DNA from: Effrenium voratum
Taxonomy: Eukaryota; Sar; Dinophyceae; Suessiales; Symbiodiniaceae
Reading direction: 5' to 3'
DNA: 64,000 bases
NCBI GenBank assembly: GCA_963377175.1
Contig: CAUJNA010003816.1
Span: 904,501-968,500, forward strand
The notes beneath the pieces are model-generated. The model had not been told where the DNA came from, did no database searches, and was given only the letters and a program-made list of their open reading frames with translations. Below, in pieces: positions 8,215 through 18,931 of this stretch (positions are counted from its first letter, which is position 1; each line of letters opens with the position of its first letter). Made by a program: the position numbers and the translations under genes.

Positions 8215-11200
8215 CTGGCGGGGCCCCCAAACGAAATGTTCATCTGCCATGTCCTTACAGAATTCCTTGGCTCCTTAGCTCCCAGCTCCGAGTCCGGCTC
8301 CCTTCCACCCACCAAACGTGTCCATCCAAACGCGTGGAACCCACCAAAGTCATTGGAGGGAACATGGTCTACCCCCCCCGGGTTCCATGCTTGGACCCTA
8401 TGTTGCGGACCCAATGCCATGAACCTGGGGGGTTCAAGGCCTTGAAGTTCTGGCCATTTCCCAAAATTCACTCTTCAAGGATGAAAGTCGACTGCACAGT
8501 TCATTGAAGGACTATGATGTGCATGTAACATTCAGAACTCATGGGTTAGAATAGAATTGTTAGAACATATTTAGGGCCACCCGATGAAAATGAAGCATGT
8601 CATTGGAAAAGTTCCTTTTTCTGGGCCAAAGGGAAGCCCAAAGAATAACACTTGGCCTATATACACCTGGTGTGCACAAAAGAAATGCTCAGATTCTACT
8701 TCATATCTGAGCCTGCCAAAAGAAGACGTCATATCTTCGGAGGCTCCCCCAAAAGCCAACGGATCCCCCAAAAGGGAAGCCAACCAGGTGGGGTCGATTG
8801 CGCCTCCTGCGCGCTCTCCCCAGCCAGGCAGTCGTAGCAGCCACTGGACCCTGACCTCACAAGTTGGAACTGAGGGTAAGTTCCAACTGCCCAGGTGGCT
8901 CTCTGCAAACAGTCCACCAGAAAAAACAAAGTTGTTGTCACGAGCCCCCCTTTTTGCGGCTTGGGCGCTAATGGCATGCCTGTTTCTGGATTTTTTGGTT
9001 TGATGGGCGTTTTTTTTTCCCAAGGTTTAGAAGCTCCTGGAAGCTCAAAACAGCCCAGGAATGGACGATTTCAGTTCCCCGATGCTGCAAAATATGCCCT
9101 CTTGGGATCTTGACAAATCTGACCAGATCCGGCAAAGTGCCCTTTGATTAGTCAGGTTCTCGTGAACCGCTTTTTGTAAGCGCTTAGCTTTCCGACTGCC
9201 CGGTGGACGTGCCCCCGTTCGAGTTCATAGAGGTTGGGTCGGATTAGAAACCCGACCTCAAAACGGTGCTCTTAAGCCAGAGTTTACGAAAATTCCCACA
9301 GCTTTTCAAAGTGGAGTTGCCATAAAACTGGCAAGTACCTGGGTAAAGTTCCTCGCAAGGACCTGAATACCCTCCCGGCCCCTACAAATAACACAGCAGT
9401 TCCATGTCACCAGTTGCAGGAGGGGAAAGGGACACTGCAGGTGAGTATCGAACAGGAAAGTAGTTAACATTGCGCCTTTCAACACAGGGTACTAAACCAA
9501 TAAGAAAAGAACCGACGGAACAGCTTCAGGAAACCATAAGAAACACACCCACGTATCTCAACTAGGTCCTCCAGTAGAGAGGTTAGAATAAGGGTACCAA
9601 CCTTCTTCTGTAGTCCATTTTAGTAGGGGAACCCTCCCCCCAAAAAAGAAATGGTGAAAGGGCACTACTGGGGGACCTAGTCAAGGATGGATTGCAATCC
9701 AAGGAGAAATATGCGAGCTCGCGCCTGAGCCCCCCGGTGCATCCAAAGTGCTGCCTGCGTTCAAACGGTAGCCTTTTGGGTGGAAACATCCTCGAGTCAG
9801 TCCGTAAGCAATTAGCCAGTTGGGTTGTGTGGGGCTCGTCTTCTGTTCCTTTTGGTTCCCTTTAAGCCACCCTCAAGAAAGACACACCCATTTGTCGAAG
9901 CCTTTTCCTTTTTGTGTAAGGTTTGCACGGGCCGAACAAAAAGGGTGTGTTTTGTATTGAGGGTACCGTTTTTTGGTTGGATTGAAGGGAAACCAAAAGG
10001 AAACCAACCAGTTTGGGGCCGTACTGTGACTGCAACAGTGCGGAAACCACAGCCCTTGCCTGGCAAGACTCTCATCCACTTCCACTTCTTGTTGGATGGA
10101 GGGTATTGCGGTAATTCGCTGTTTGAACATTGGGGTGAATCTCGAAAGAGGGAACCTTCCTTCCATTTGCTGAAGTCGCCGGGAACAAATAACAGATTTC
10201 CAGCAGTGATAGATTCCCTTTAAAACCAACAAGGGGAAATAACAATAACAATAATAATAAACATCTTAAGCAAAAGGAAGCTCCCCCAAGCCCGTGGGTT
10301 TCGGTCTCCTTTTGCCAGCCAAAAGCAGGGCTTTTGGAAAAAGACGAGCCAGCCGCCCCTCGGGAATCCCTCGGGCGCCCCGTATGGGACCCTGCCGCGC
10401 TGGGTGCCCCGCGTGTTGGCGAAGGTCTTCACCGGACATGGCTCACACCTAAGCCCAGGGCGTCTTCCCATTGGCTCCATAGGATCATTGGACCAACTGA
10501 TCCTTCCAAGTGTGGACCAACTGAACCGTCTGAGTCCAAGTGGTGGCTTGAACCCTCCAAATGGTGGCTTCTTACGCTTAGGGGACCCATTGGTTCCAAC
10601 AGCCCTGTGCTCATTGGCTTCCCCTGGAGTCCAGCAAGCCATTCTGGAACTGGCATTGGAAGGATTGCATTTTCAGAGAAATGCAACAAGTGAAAGCGGG
10701 AAGGTTGGGGAGAAGCTTAAATCTTGGACCAGTCTGACCAGTGATGTTACTTCTTTTGATTTGTATCTGGGTAAGCCTTAGCTACCCAGCTGATCATGTC
10801 AATCGTTGGCCCCCCGGCAGCAAGACCCACAGGATAGACTTCAAAAACTGGGCACTCATGGATCCCCTGGTGAAGGAGCTTCACGGCAATGGCTCGTTTA
10901 AAACACAAAACAAACGGTAAGCTCCTGGTACTTGCAGGTGTCTATGGGGTCTTTTTCTTTAGAAGAGCTTTCTGGAAACACGAGCCACTTGCTCCAAGCT
11001 CCCCGATCTGACCTTTTCGTGTGCCAACTCTGCATTCCGAAGCACAGGGCCTGGAAACTTGGAAAGTGAGGCAAGTAGAAAGGAGGTCCCTCCCACATTG
11101 CGAATTTCCCCGCTGCAAGATAATCCGCTTCAGAGCCATCTTTGGAGAGGCTTCTGAGAGGTCCTCACCGCTTCTACCAGGGGAGTCGCTGGGTTCGATA

Positions 11201-11931
11201 AGGCCATGGGCAAAGCCAAATCGTACCCCCAGTGAACATCTCAATCCAACCACTAAAACAGGTTCTAAAATTGGTGGTGGATTCACCTACCCCAAAATGG
11301 TACCATTGGTTTTTTGACCACAGCCATATAGGAGGCTCGCTAGCAATGATTCAAAAGGAGATGGTTTCACGAAGGGCCGGCCGGTCAGAAGCGTCAAGCA
11401 ATGGGATCGCCTCCCGGCCGTGACAATGGAGACCCATACAAGATGCCGCCGTTTTGGCAAAATGGTTCACCCTCTCCACAAAAGAAAGCTCTCCTTCCTT
11501 GACGCAAGGACCGTCCAAAAAGAATCTACACAATAACATCCATAGCTAGCGGCCATGGACCAATGGATTCACAAAATTGGTTCAACTTATGCCCCATCCA
11601 ACCCCCACCCCCTTTCCAACCCCCAACCCCCCCTCTAATCCCACCCCCCCGCGCCCCCAACACCCCCGGCACCCCCCAACCCCGGGGTTCAACGTCCATC
11701 GAAACGCCTTCGTCTCAAAGCCCAGGGCCCCGCACGCGTCCTCCGTCTCAGCGCCCTCCTGGGCGTTGAAGCGCCCCAGGCCGCACTCCGAGCAACTCCC
11801 CGGGCCCGTCGCCTGCAGGGAGCAAACAGAAATCCATGGGGGCGAAGAGCCAAGCCAGCAGACTCAACAAACACGCGAATGTATATATATATATATACTG
11901 CATACATACTGCGTATACAATGTGGGTTTTA

Positions 11932-11965
<34 letters not shown>

Positions 11966-14900
11966 ATATGTAAATGCAAATATGCACACACACATAGAAA
12001 CACACACACATATAATATATATATATATACAGATTTATATTTGCCTGTACACATTGTATACACATGGGCGGGGTCTTTTTAGAGTTTTTGCCGCGGATTC
12101 GGGGTCCCACGGGGACCCCTGCAACATGCCGTGGACCCTACAAAAGACACATGCACACATTGCTATGCTTGTTCCTTCCGGCTCCAAGACTCCGAAATGG
12201 CCCGTGGAACCACAAAGCCATGTAAATGATGTCCACCAAAGGGATTCGTGCCCAATGGAGTACTGTGATAAACTACCTGCCACCTGGTGCAGGATGTGTC
12301 CATCCACAGTATGATGTCTGTCCGTGTTTTCTGGGAATACAGCATCTGGGCTCAAAGAATCACCCCTACCAGCTCCGTGAATGGGAGTTAAAAAAGCCAT
12401 CGATTCTTTACCTAAGGATTGTCATCATCCAACCTGGGTCAACCATTCTTTTAAAAGGGGGTTGAACCGTAGGGAGCTGATTTAGAGGATCCGCCGCCGC
12501 AAAGCCCCGCAGGCTTTTGGCTGCATCCTTTCACCGAGACCCTTAGGACACGGGCACCTCCCTCCCAAGGCATCCCAGGGGTCGGCTCACTTGGCCCTTT
12601 GGGACCAAGTTGGAAGACCAAAAAGGTCAGATCCGGTCGATTTGCTGTGATAAGTCGATTCGAAAAGACAACAAGAAGCCACCCACTGGGTGCCTGAAAA
12701 AGCGACATCAAGACTCGATACTTGGTTGGCTCTCAAGGTAATCAGCGCGTGTGAGGTGTGCTTCTTTTCTTTGGAGGGCACCAACCGTTCTTTTTTGCAG
12801 TTAAGCCAACAACAACTCAAGAAAAAAGGGTTGAACGCTTCATTATTGGGTACGCTTGAAAAACAGACGCCCCCCCCAAAAAGAACAACACGACTGTTCA
12901 CCGGGTCTTTAAAAGACACGACCCACCCAGAAAGATCCGCCCTCCGTCCAACCGCCGGGTTTGTCCGGTCGTCTTGGCTTCGGCTCATGGCCTTCCATTT
13001 GCTTAAGACCCCTGAACCCAAAAAAAAAAAACATTTTTTTCCAGTAGTGATAGATTCCCTTTAACGATCTTTAACGCCAACAAAGGGAAAAATGGACAAT
13101 ATTCATTGCAGCAACCGCTCGCCTCGAGCAGGGCGCTCCAGCGGCCCAGGGAGCAGTTCGCGCAGGCGGAGCCCGCGAAGCTCCAAACCCCGGCGCCGCA
13201 AGGACTGAAGCGGGGTGGGGGTAAGCGGAGGGCCCCGTGCGTGTTCTCCCACACGGGGAAATGCCTAGGGTGGATTTGGAGAGAGAATGGATTAAGAGTG
13301 CGGAGTCAAACCTGGAGGTGGGTTGAGTGGTTCCTTTCAAGAGTCGTTCCTTTTCTGTGTGCCCTTTCAAGGGGAATGAATTTAGGTAGGACTTTCTTAC
13401 AAGGGTCGCAACCTCAAGGATCCACACCACGGACCTTCAAACATAGGCCAAGCCCCAACGCTGCGAACCCACATGTCTACGTGTCAAGAAAAGAGCACCC
13501 CAAAAAATGAATGGCGTTCTTTTGGCTTCCCCTGAAGACCTGGAAAGGGTACCCTAAAACAAACCAAACCCTCAGCATCACACAACCCCGAACAAAAACA
13601 ACTGAACACCATGGCACTCCAAATCGTGTCCTCAAACGCACCAAATGCTTTGACCCCATTTGCAAGTGCCAGGGGGGCACCTCAAGGAACAACCACAGTC
13701 CAAGGGCAAAAAAGGGAAATCCAAGGTCAGAGTTCCAACCCACTACTAAAACAAGGGGATCCCATAAAAGGGCTTCCAAGGCACAAATGGTGCTGACTAG
13801 ACAAATCCTGACCCGTATGGGCATGTCTCAGATGAACTTTGCGCTGGTACCTTGGATGTCCCGGGAAAACAAGCCCATCAAGGGTACGGAAAGAGCCTTT
13901 GCTCGATTCAAAGGTCAACGAACTTGTTAAGGTGGCTTGGGCCTTTTGCCGTGTATGCCCAGGAGCCCGTGTCGACCGCTCGAACGATGCGGGTACTACG
14001 ACAAAACTGAACCCTTTGTCCTGCCATTTTTCCGCTCACTTTTTGAGTGGATTGGCCAAACAAAATCTGAACTTTACATTTACCACCTAAATGGTCTTCC
14101 CAAAAAGTCTAGGTCCTCCAGAGAATAAGGGTACCCCTTTTTTCTGCAGTCGGATTTAGTAGGGGAACCCTCCCCCAAAAAAGGAAATGGTAAAGGGGCA
14201 CTACTGGGGGACCTAGAAGTTTCAATTACAGGAACTCAGGAAGTGAGTCCGTTTCTTGGTTGCTGTTGACCCCCCGCAAAAGGATTAAATAAGGATTATC
14301 TTTTCGGGGTTTAGTGGAAAACACGTTTATTTCCCAAAAACTTCAAGTCTAAAGATCCAACCCAATAGCGGTCAAGGTTTAAACCCACCAACCAAACAAA
14401 CCCACGTCCCTTTGCCGCCGGGGCGCATGCAGCTCTCGCTGCTGTTGGCGCCCAACGCCTCGCTGAAGCGCCCAGCGCTGCAGTTCTGGCACACGTCCTG
14501 GCGGAGTTTCTTTTGGCCTACGATCACTGGGCTGCCGTCAGATCCCCCGCTAAAAGTTGAACTTTTGGCAAAGCTAAGGTTAAGGGGATGGCTGGGAACC
14601 ACTGAGATCATACACACAAGACACAATGTGATCATATTGAATTAAAATGAGCATGATCTACATCTTTGAATTATAAGCGATGCACCATGTCACATCTCAC
14701 TTCTAGTTGTTACAGACTTGCTCAATGTGTAGTTCTGAGTTACACAAAGATTGCACACATATCTTACTCAATCGACGTGGTCGAATCTAGTAGTGTCGGA
14801 TCCCACCACACATCGATTTAGAATTCAAAGTGCATCACTCAACAAGTGGAACATGGTTTGCTTTGACCCCAGTTTTTCACCCAAAAAAAACATGTACGGG

Positions 14901-17900
14901 GCACTATCTCGATTTGGTAAAAACCAACACGCGGATCAACGTCAGCCACACCTTGAGCGGGGTGGGGTGGGGCGGGGAGGGGTCCTGGACAACTCCAATT
15001 TGTGTTTAGACTTTCGCAAAAAGGAAAAGTGGACCCAACGCGATTCCGGCCCAGGGATCGGCGCCCTCCAATTCCATCCAATTCCCATCTACTTCCAGGG
15101 GTTTCAACCATGTATTGGCTTGAAAAAAAAACAATGGCCCTGGTAAATGGAATGAACCCCATCTATACCAGGGCCCTACGTGTTTTAAGCAAGCCAACCA
15201 AAAAGGACACCTATGGTTTCAAGCTTCCATTTGGTTAAGACCCCGGAGAAAAAACAACAACAAAAAAACACATATTTCCGTTAGTGATAAATTCCTTTTT
15301 AAACCCACAAGGGAAAATAACAAACACTATTCTTGAGCAACTGGTTGCAAGGGGATCCCCAGCAAGCGCGCTCCGGGCTCGCAGCCCGCGATCCGCGCTC
15401 CGTCCTCGCTGGCGCCTGATGTGCCGCTCCAGGTCCCGGCCTGCGAAGCGCGGCTCTTCGGGTGCGGGGTGTCGGGTTTTTGTGCCATGGATAGGTTCCC
15501 CCTGGGGGAGCAAACATATGAGTCACAATCAAACCCCGTACAAAAACAAAAAAAACAGACCCAGAACCACGTAAAGAACTGAGAAGGCGGCCGCAGCTAT
15601 GGCTGGGATCGTCCCTTACTAACCTTCACTTACCCGGGTTTTGATGGTGGCTCATATCACATTGAAGCCTCACTTCTGAAGATGACCGAAGAGACTTGGA
15701 AGCCACTATGTTCTTTTCGGCTTTTCGGCCCTCTCCGATCAACAGCCCTCTCGGCAGTGGAAGACGATCCAGAAACTAACCGCCTTAAGCCAAGCGCCAT
15801 CCATGATTAAGAAGGCATGAGGCCAACGAAAAGGCAAGCCAGCACAGCTTGCCCTACCCACAAGGGAATGGTCCCTGCTTCACATTAATTGGCTTCCAAA
15901 GCCGTGGTCTGTTAACGGACCCTGTCGCTACAAATGAACCAAAAAGCCAAAAGCGAAATCCAATACAAGGGAAGCCGGCGAGGATACGAATTGCCTGCTC
16001 AAAAGGGAAGGTTACCTAGTAAGTACTACAAAAGTGGCTGGAAAAAACAACTACTGGTTCCAAGAACAGCTACATTACTATGAGGTGTCTCTCAGGGTTT
16101 ATCCCTTTTCGCTTATCCCCACCCAACAGAAACCCTCACAAGTTTCCCTTTAGGGGCAATAGATGGCCATCTGGGAGTTGGTTGAACCATGTTGAACCAC
16201 CAGGTAAACCAGGGATCGCCCTCTACTTTTCCAAGCAAAACAACAAGGGACAACGACGCTCCAAACCCCTCCGCCGGTGCGCCTGGCAAAAGCCGCAGGC
16301 GTCGGCGCCCGAAGCGGCGCTCCAGCGCCCCGGCACGCACGCGAGGCAGGAGTCCAGCGCCGAGCCGCCGGGAAGCGCCTGAGACGCTGCGAAGGGCCCA
16401 ATGCCGAGTGAGTCATTGGACATAGGCTAGGTCCTCCAGTGGAGAGGTTAGGGGGGAATCCGCCCAACCAAAAAGGGTAAAAGGGCGTTGATTGAACCAC
16501 CAGGTAAACCAGGTATTTTTCAACCAAATCAACCAAAAGGACACCTATGGTCATACTCCAAACCCGGAAGAAAAATGGTCTACCTGAGTCTACCTGGCAC
16601 CATGGAAATTGCTTAACAAGGCTGTGTATGGCCGGGATGATGCCTATCCAAAGCCATTCTATGCCTTGGGTTGCGGTGAATTTCAACTGGGTGTCTTTTG
16701 CTGGCCATTTGAGTTATGATCAAAACCTGGTAGACAATTGGCCTATCTGGAACTATGTAAATTTGTTTCACAAGGCTGTGTATGGCTGGATGGTCCCTAT
16801 CCTTCATCTAGCCGGGTTGTGAGTGTGGTGCAAGTGAAGGTTTGGGGGTCAACCCCTGGTCGATCCCGTGATTTTCCTGCATCACCCCACCCATAAACAA
16901 TGATGAGTGGAAAAATCAAACCCAAAGGGGAAACATAGGGAGCCGATAAGTTGGCGGGGTTGGGGTTTGGGTGGGGGGCAAATTCGTGGCTTGAACAGCA
17001 AGCTGCCACCACAGCACAGTTTTTGTTTGGTTTGGGGGAAGGATTGTTGGCTTCGTGTCCAAAACTGCGACAATGAGGAAGATGCGTCCAAGAAAACGAA
17101 GGTTCCAAGATGGGTTCCACTACCCAAGCCAATAATGCCAAAAGGAAAGCTGGACAGGTTGTGTACGTAGTGGTTTCCCCAGCTTGGATAGGTTTAAAAT
17201 TCACACCTACAAAGCCTATACCATGTGATGACTTGTTGGGACCTTGACTTTACAATTGCAAACAGCAGAACCCACAAGGCGATCTTTTGGGTCCTTGACA
17301 TGGAGTGGTGTGCTTTTCAAACCAGTTGCAACCAAATGAACCTAACACTGGTGATCACGTTGGGACTCCTTGATAGGACCCTTACAAGAAGACCTTGATC
17401 ATCTGTGAATTCTACAACAACTTGACCGGAGAATCAGGGATTCGCATGAGCTCATTCTACCACCCGGTTAGCCCTCCGTAAAATAGGCAACCAAAGTGAT
17501 TGCCAAACTAGGAACACGGACTTGTCAAAGTCGGCGCTAGGCAACTGAGACAACCCAGTTGCTATGGTCCAATAACTGTTGGCATGTCCGACTAGTCCAG
17601 AAAACCTGGGAAACAACCCCTTTTGGGTGTGCTTTTTGAAAAACATGAGGTTGCTATACCGTCCACGTCGCAAAACCTTGGGACCCCCTGGGCTCTAGAA
17701 ATAAATGTGCTTTAACACAAGCCCTAAACCTCTCTCGGGGAGACCCAGTTGGATTTGAACCGGGTGCGGGATTGACCGTTTGCAATTGGCTGGACACATG
17801 GCCGTCCCCCGGCTTTTTGCTCCCTGAAAGCCAGCCAGAGGACCACCGTGTGTCCGTTCTTTGGGGGGTACCACGGGTACCTCCAAAACGGAGCTTCTCC

Positions 17901-18106
17901 TTTCGGCTTTCCTTGAAACACCGACCCAACAAAAAACACAGCGGTGCCACCCCTCGCCTAAAAAAAACACACACACCTCCCTCTCCCCCCTCCCCCCGGT
18001 CTCTCGACTCGACTCCTTGGCTTTGCGTTTTGGGGCGCGGAGGCCGTGCCGGGCGGGCAGCTCTGGCACACGTCGCTGGCTTGTCCCGTGGAGCCGCTCC
18101 AGCGGC
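8163..18106 (-). CDS. Cysteine-rich GCC2/GCC3 (ephrin-receptor-like) module protein, exon cluster 1
   Basis: At least nine short minus-strand exons spread over 10 kb, each coding about one module of the form Cys-x2-Cys-x-x-Gly-(Arg/Thr/Phe)-(Trp/Phe/Tyr)-Ser then Gly-Ala/Ser and a further Cys. This is the GCC2/GCC3 or Eph-receptor-like repeat common in large extracellular proteins of alveolates. Such proteins are usually secreted or single-pass surface proteins stabilised by disulphides. Neither signal peptide nor membrane segment is in view, so this is an internal part. Exons are GC-rich against AT-richer introns that hold inverted-repeat elements and microsatellites. The 3' part would lie beyond the retrotransposon at 494-7785 or outside the window. 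Further exons may be missed, for instance near 12.5 kb. Confidence 0.65.
8804..8855 (-). CDS. GCC2/GCC3 exon (SGSSGCYDCLAGESAQE)
   Basis: Acceptor TTGTGAG, then SGSSGCYDCLAGESAQE and a GC donor. A short module half with one CxxC. Confidence 0.6.
9562..9680. mobile_element. MITE family 1 (CTAGGTCC termini), copy 1
   Basis: 119 bp with terminal inverted repeats CTAGGTCCTCCAGTAG and CTACTGGGGGACCTAG. TCAA on both sides is a 4-bp target duplication. Confidence 0.85.
9845..10004. mobile_element. MITE family 8 (GTTCCTTTTGGTTTCCC termini)
   Basis: GTTCCTTTTGGTTCCCTTTA to GAAGGGAAACCAAAAGGAAA, an inverted pair 160 bp apart. Single ends recur near 33353, 36655, 38970 and 48725. Confidence 0.6.
10160..10280. 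mobile_element. MITE family 2 (CTTCCATTTGCTTAAG termini), copy 1
   Basis: Termini TTCCATTTGCTGAAG and CTTAAGCAAAAGGAAG. Shared interior: CAGTGATAGATTCCC followed by AAAACCAACAAGGGG. Confidence 0.72.
10401..10448 (-). CDS. GCC2/GCC3 exon (CEPCPVKTFANTRG)
   Basis: Acceptor GGGCTTAG, then one base, then CEPCPVKTFANTRGTQ, ending before a GC donor (GCGCGG). The C-x2-C-Pro pattern is clear. Confidence 0.62.
11202..11330. mobile_element. MITE family 3 (ATATGGCCATGGGTCAAA termini), copy 1
   Basis: GGCCATGGGCAAA to TTTGACCACAGCCATATA. Shared interior: CCCCAGTGAACATC then AAAATGGTACCATTGG. Confidence 0.72.
11722..11812 (-). CDS. GCC2/GCC3 exon (CSECGLGRFNAQEGA)
   Basis: Acceptor CCTGCAG, then ATGPGSCSECGLGRFNAQEG, AETEDACGAL and a GC donor. 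CxxC, GRFN and the closing Cys fit the module. Confidence 0.72.
11880..12031. repeat. AT/GT/CA microsatellite cluster
   Basis: Runs of (TA)n, (GT)n and (CA)n interrupted by short unique pieces. It produces spurious Tyr/Ile-rich ORFs. Confidence 0.9.
12992..13114. mobile_element. MITE family 2, copy 2
   Basis: CTTCCATTTGCTTAAG at the left and the family interior GTAGTGATAGATTCCC. The right end abuts the donor of the exon at 13123. Confidence 0.7.
13123..13204 (-). CDS. GCC2/GCC3 exon (CANCSLGRWSALLE)
   Basis: Codes SPCGAGVWSFAGSA then CANCSLGRWSALLE, ending CTCGAG before a GC donor. The acceptor may be at 13205 or, shorter, at 13181. A CTTCCATTTG-family element ends about 8 bp inside the following intron. 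Confidence 0.65.
14035..14247. mobile_element. MITE family 7 (CTCACTTCCTGAGTGG termini), interrupted
   Basis: CTCACTTTTTGAGTGGATTG at the left and AGGAACTCAGGAAGTGAG at the right, split by a family 1 element at 14109-14216. Confidence 0.72.
14109..14216. mobile_element. MITE family 1, copy 2 (nested)
   Basis: Same termini; AAGT duplicated on both sides. It is inserted inside a family 7 element (14035-14247). Confidence 0.85.
14248..14380. repeat. Dispersed repeat family 6 (GGTTGCTGTTGACC)
   Basis: Shares GGTTGCTGTTGACC, a GGTTTAGTGGAAA block and AAAGATCCAACCCAATA with 36938-37068; weaker relatives at 20075-20190 and 60855-60970. Confidence 0.6.
14419..14497 (-). CDS. GCC2/GCC3 exon (DVCQNCSAGRFSEALGA)
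   Basis: Acceptor CCGCCAG, then DVCQNCSAGRFSEALGANSS and ESCMRP, ending in a split Gly before a GC donor. It has a clear CxxC, GRFS and a later Cys. Confidence 0.75.
14528..14605. repeat. Dispersed repeat family 5 (CAGATCCCCCGCTAAAAG)
   Basis: Shares CTGGGCTG, CAGATCCCCC, CTAAAAGTT and GGCTGGGAACCA with 56765-56880; a weaker copy at 24733-24825. Confidence 0.55.
15224..15344. mobile_element. MITE family 2, copy 3
   Basis: CTTCCATTTGGTTAAG, family interior, then TTGAGCAACTGG. It ends 27 bp from the donor of the exon at 15372. Confidence 0.7.
15372..15440 (-). CDS. GCC2/GCC3 exon (AGTWSGTSGASED)
   Basis: Acceptor TTCGCAG, then AGTWSGTSGASEDGARIAGC and EPG, with a GC donor. The residue before the first Ala should be the partner Cys on the previous exon. 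One Cys is visible. Confidence 0.5.
16283..16378 (-). CDS. GCC2/GCC3 exon, one and a half modules
   Basis: Acceptor GTCTCAG, then 32 codons including LDSCLACVPGRWSAASGA and DACGFCQ, and a GC donor. Two CxxC pairs flank the Gly-Arg-Trp-Ser motif. Confidence 0.72.
16427..16482. mobile_element. MITE family 1, copy 3 (truncated)
   Basis: Left terminus CTAGGTCCTCCAGTGG and part of the interior. The right end has been replaced by another repeat. Confidence 0.65.
18050..18106 (-). CDS. GCC2/GCC3 exon (RWSGSTGQ...CQSCPP)
   Basis: Acceptor TTGTGAAG at 18107, then GC completing a Gly codon. Residues RWSGSTGQASDVCQSCPP follow, with a GC donor (GCACGG). Both ends split a Gly codon in phase 1, the typical border of one module. 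Confidence 0.75.
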
Positions 18107-18716
18107 CTTCACAAGGGATGCTTCCGCTCCAAACGTCGAATTGCCAAACCAGGCAGCTAGAACATCTATCTCTGGTGGCTACGAATTGCCAAACTTTCAA
18201 GCCAGCAATTCGTAAGCTAGAACATCTATGGTCAAACCCAAGCTTGGGAAGGATTAAGAATGGGATGGGCCAGTGTTTGGGTGCCGGGCTTTGAACTGGT
18301 TCTCCAGGTGATCGTTCTCAAACCCACAGGTTCAAATAACTCGTTCGTAAGGTGCAAATAATAAACCCGTTCCTGGGAACCCTGTTGTAAGAGCGGGCCC
18401 TTGCGTAACCATTTGCAAAAAAGGCACCCCTTCGTACAAATCGCCAAAAACTAACGAACAGCTTGTGAACATACTAGGGAAAGCATGCAGTATTTTGCTT
18501 CAACGAGTTAAGTAGAAAAATGCACTTCAAGAACTGCTCAAGTCTAGCGCAACTCCGCCATACTGAAAGGACGCTTGCCTCGGGCAAATCTGCATATTGC
18601 TGGGGTTCTGCTTTCAAGAAAGCAAACACTTTTAAGGGGATTAGAGGGCACAGCAAAGGAGTCAAAACAATAAGTCTCCAGCACGCACCGCCCGGCTTTT
18701 TCTCTTTCTGCGGGCG

Positions 18717-18931
18717 TCACCAATTCTTCCAACCACCCTTGTAACCTCCATCCTTGTAGCCACCTTTTCCCTCGTAACCACCATCTCCCTTGTAGCCGCC
18801 ATCACCTTTGTAGCCGCCATCACCTTTGTAGCCGCCATCCCCCTTGTAGCCACCGTCGCCCTTGTATCCACCGTCGCCCTTGTAGCCACCGTCGCCCTTG
18901 TAGCCACCGTCGCCCTTGTAGCCACCGTCAC
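18717..18931 (-). CDS. hnRNP U-like gene, exon 36 (GDGGYK repeat tail and stop)
   Basis: Acceptor AGACTGAG, then about eleven Gly-Gly-Tyr units, mostly spaced 18 bp and mostly GDGGYKG, closing with [10 protein letters not shown] and TGA at 18719-18717. RNA-binding Gly-rich tails of this sort end hnRNP U proteins. The DNA is itself a near-perfect 18-bp tandem repeat in its 5' half. Confidence 0.8.

Noticed and set aside
12475..12560. Possible GCC2/GCC3 exon (CSQKPAGLCGGG)
   Set aside because: Cys spacing does not fit in any frame and no good splice borders were found.
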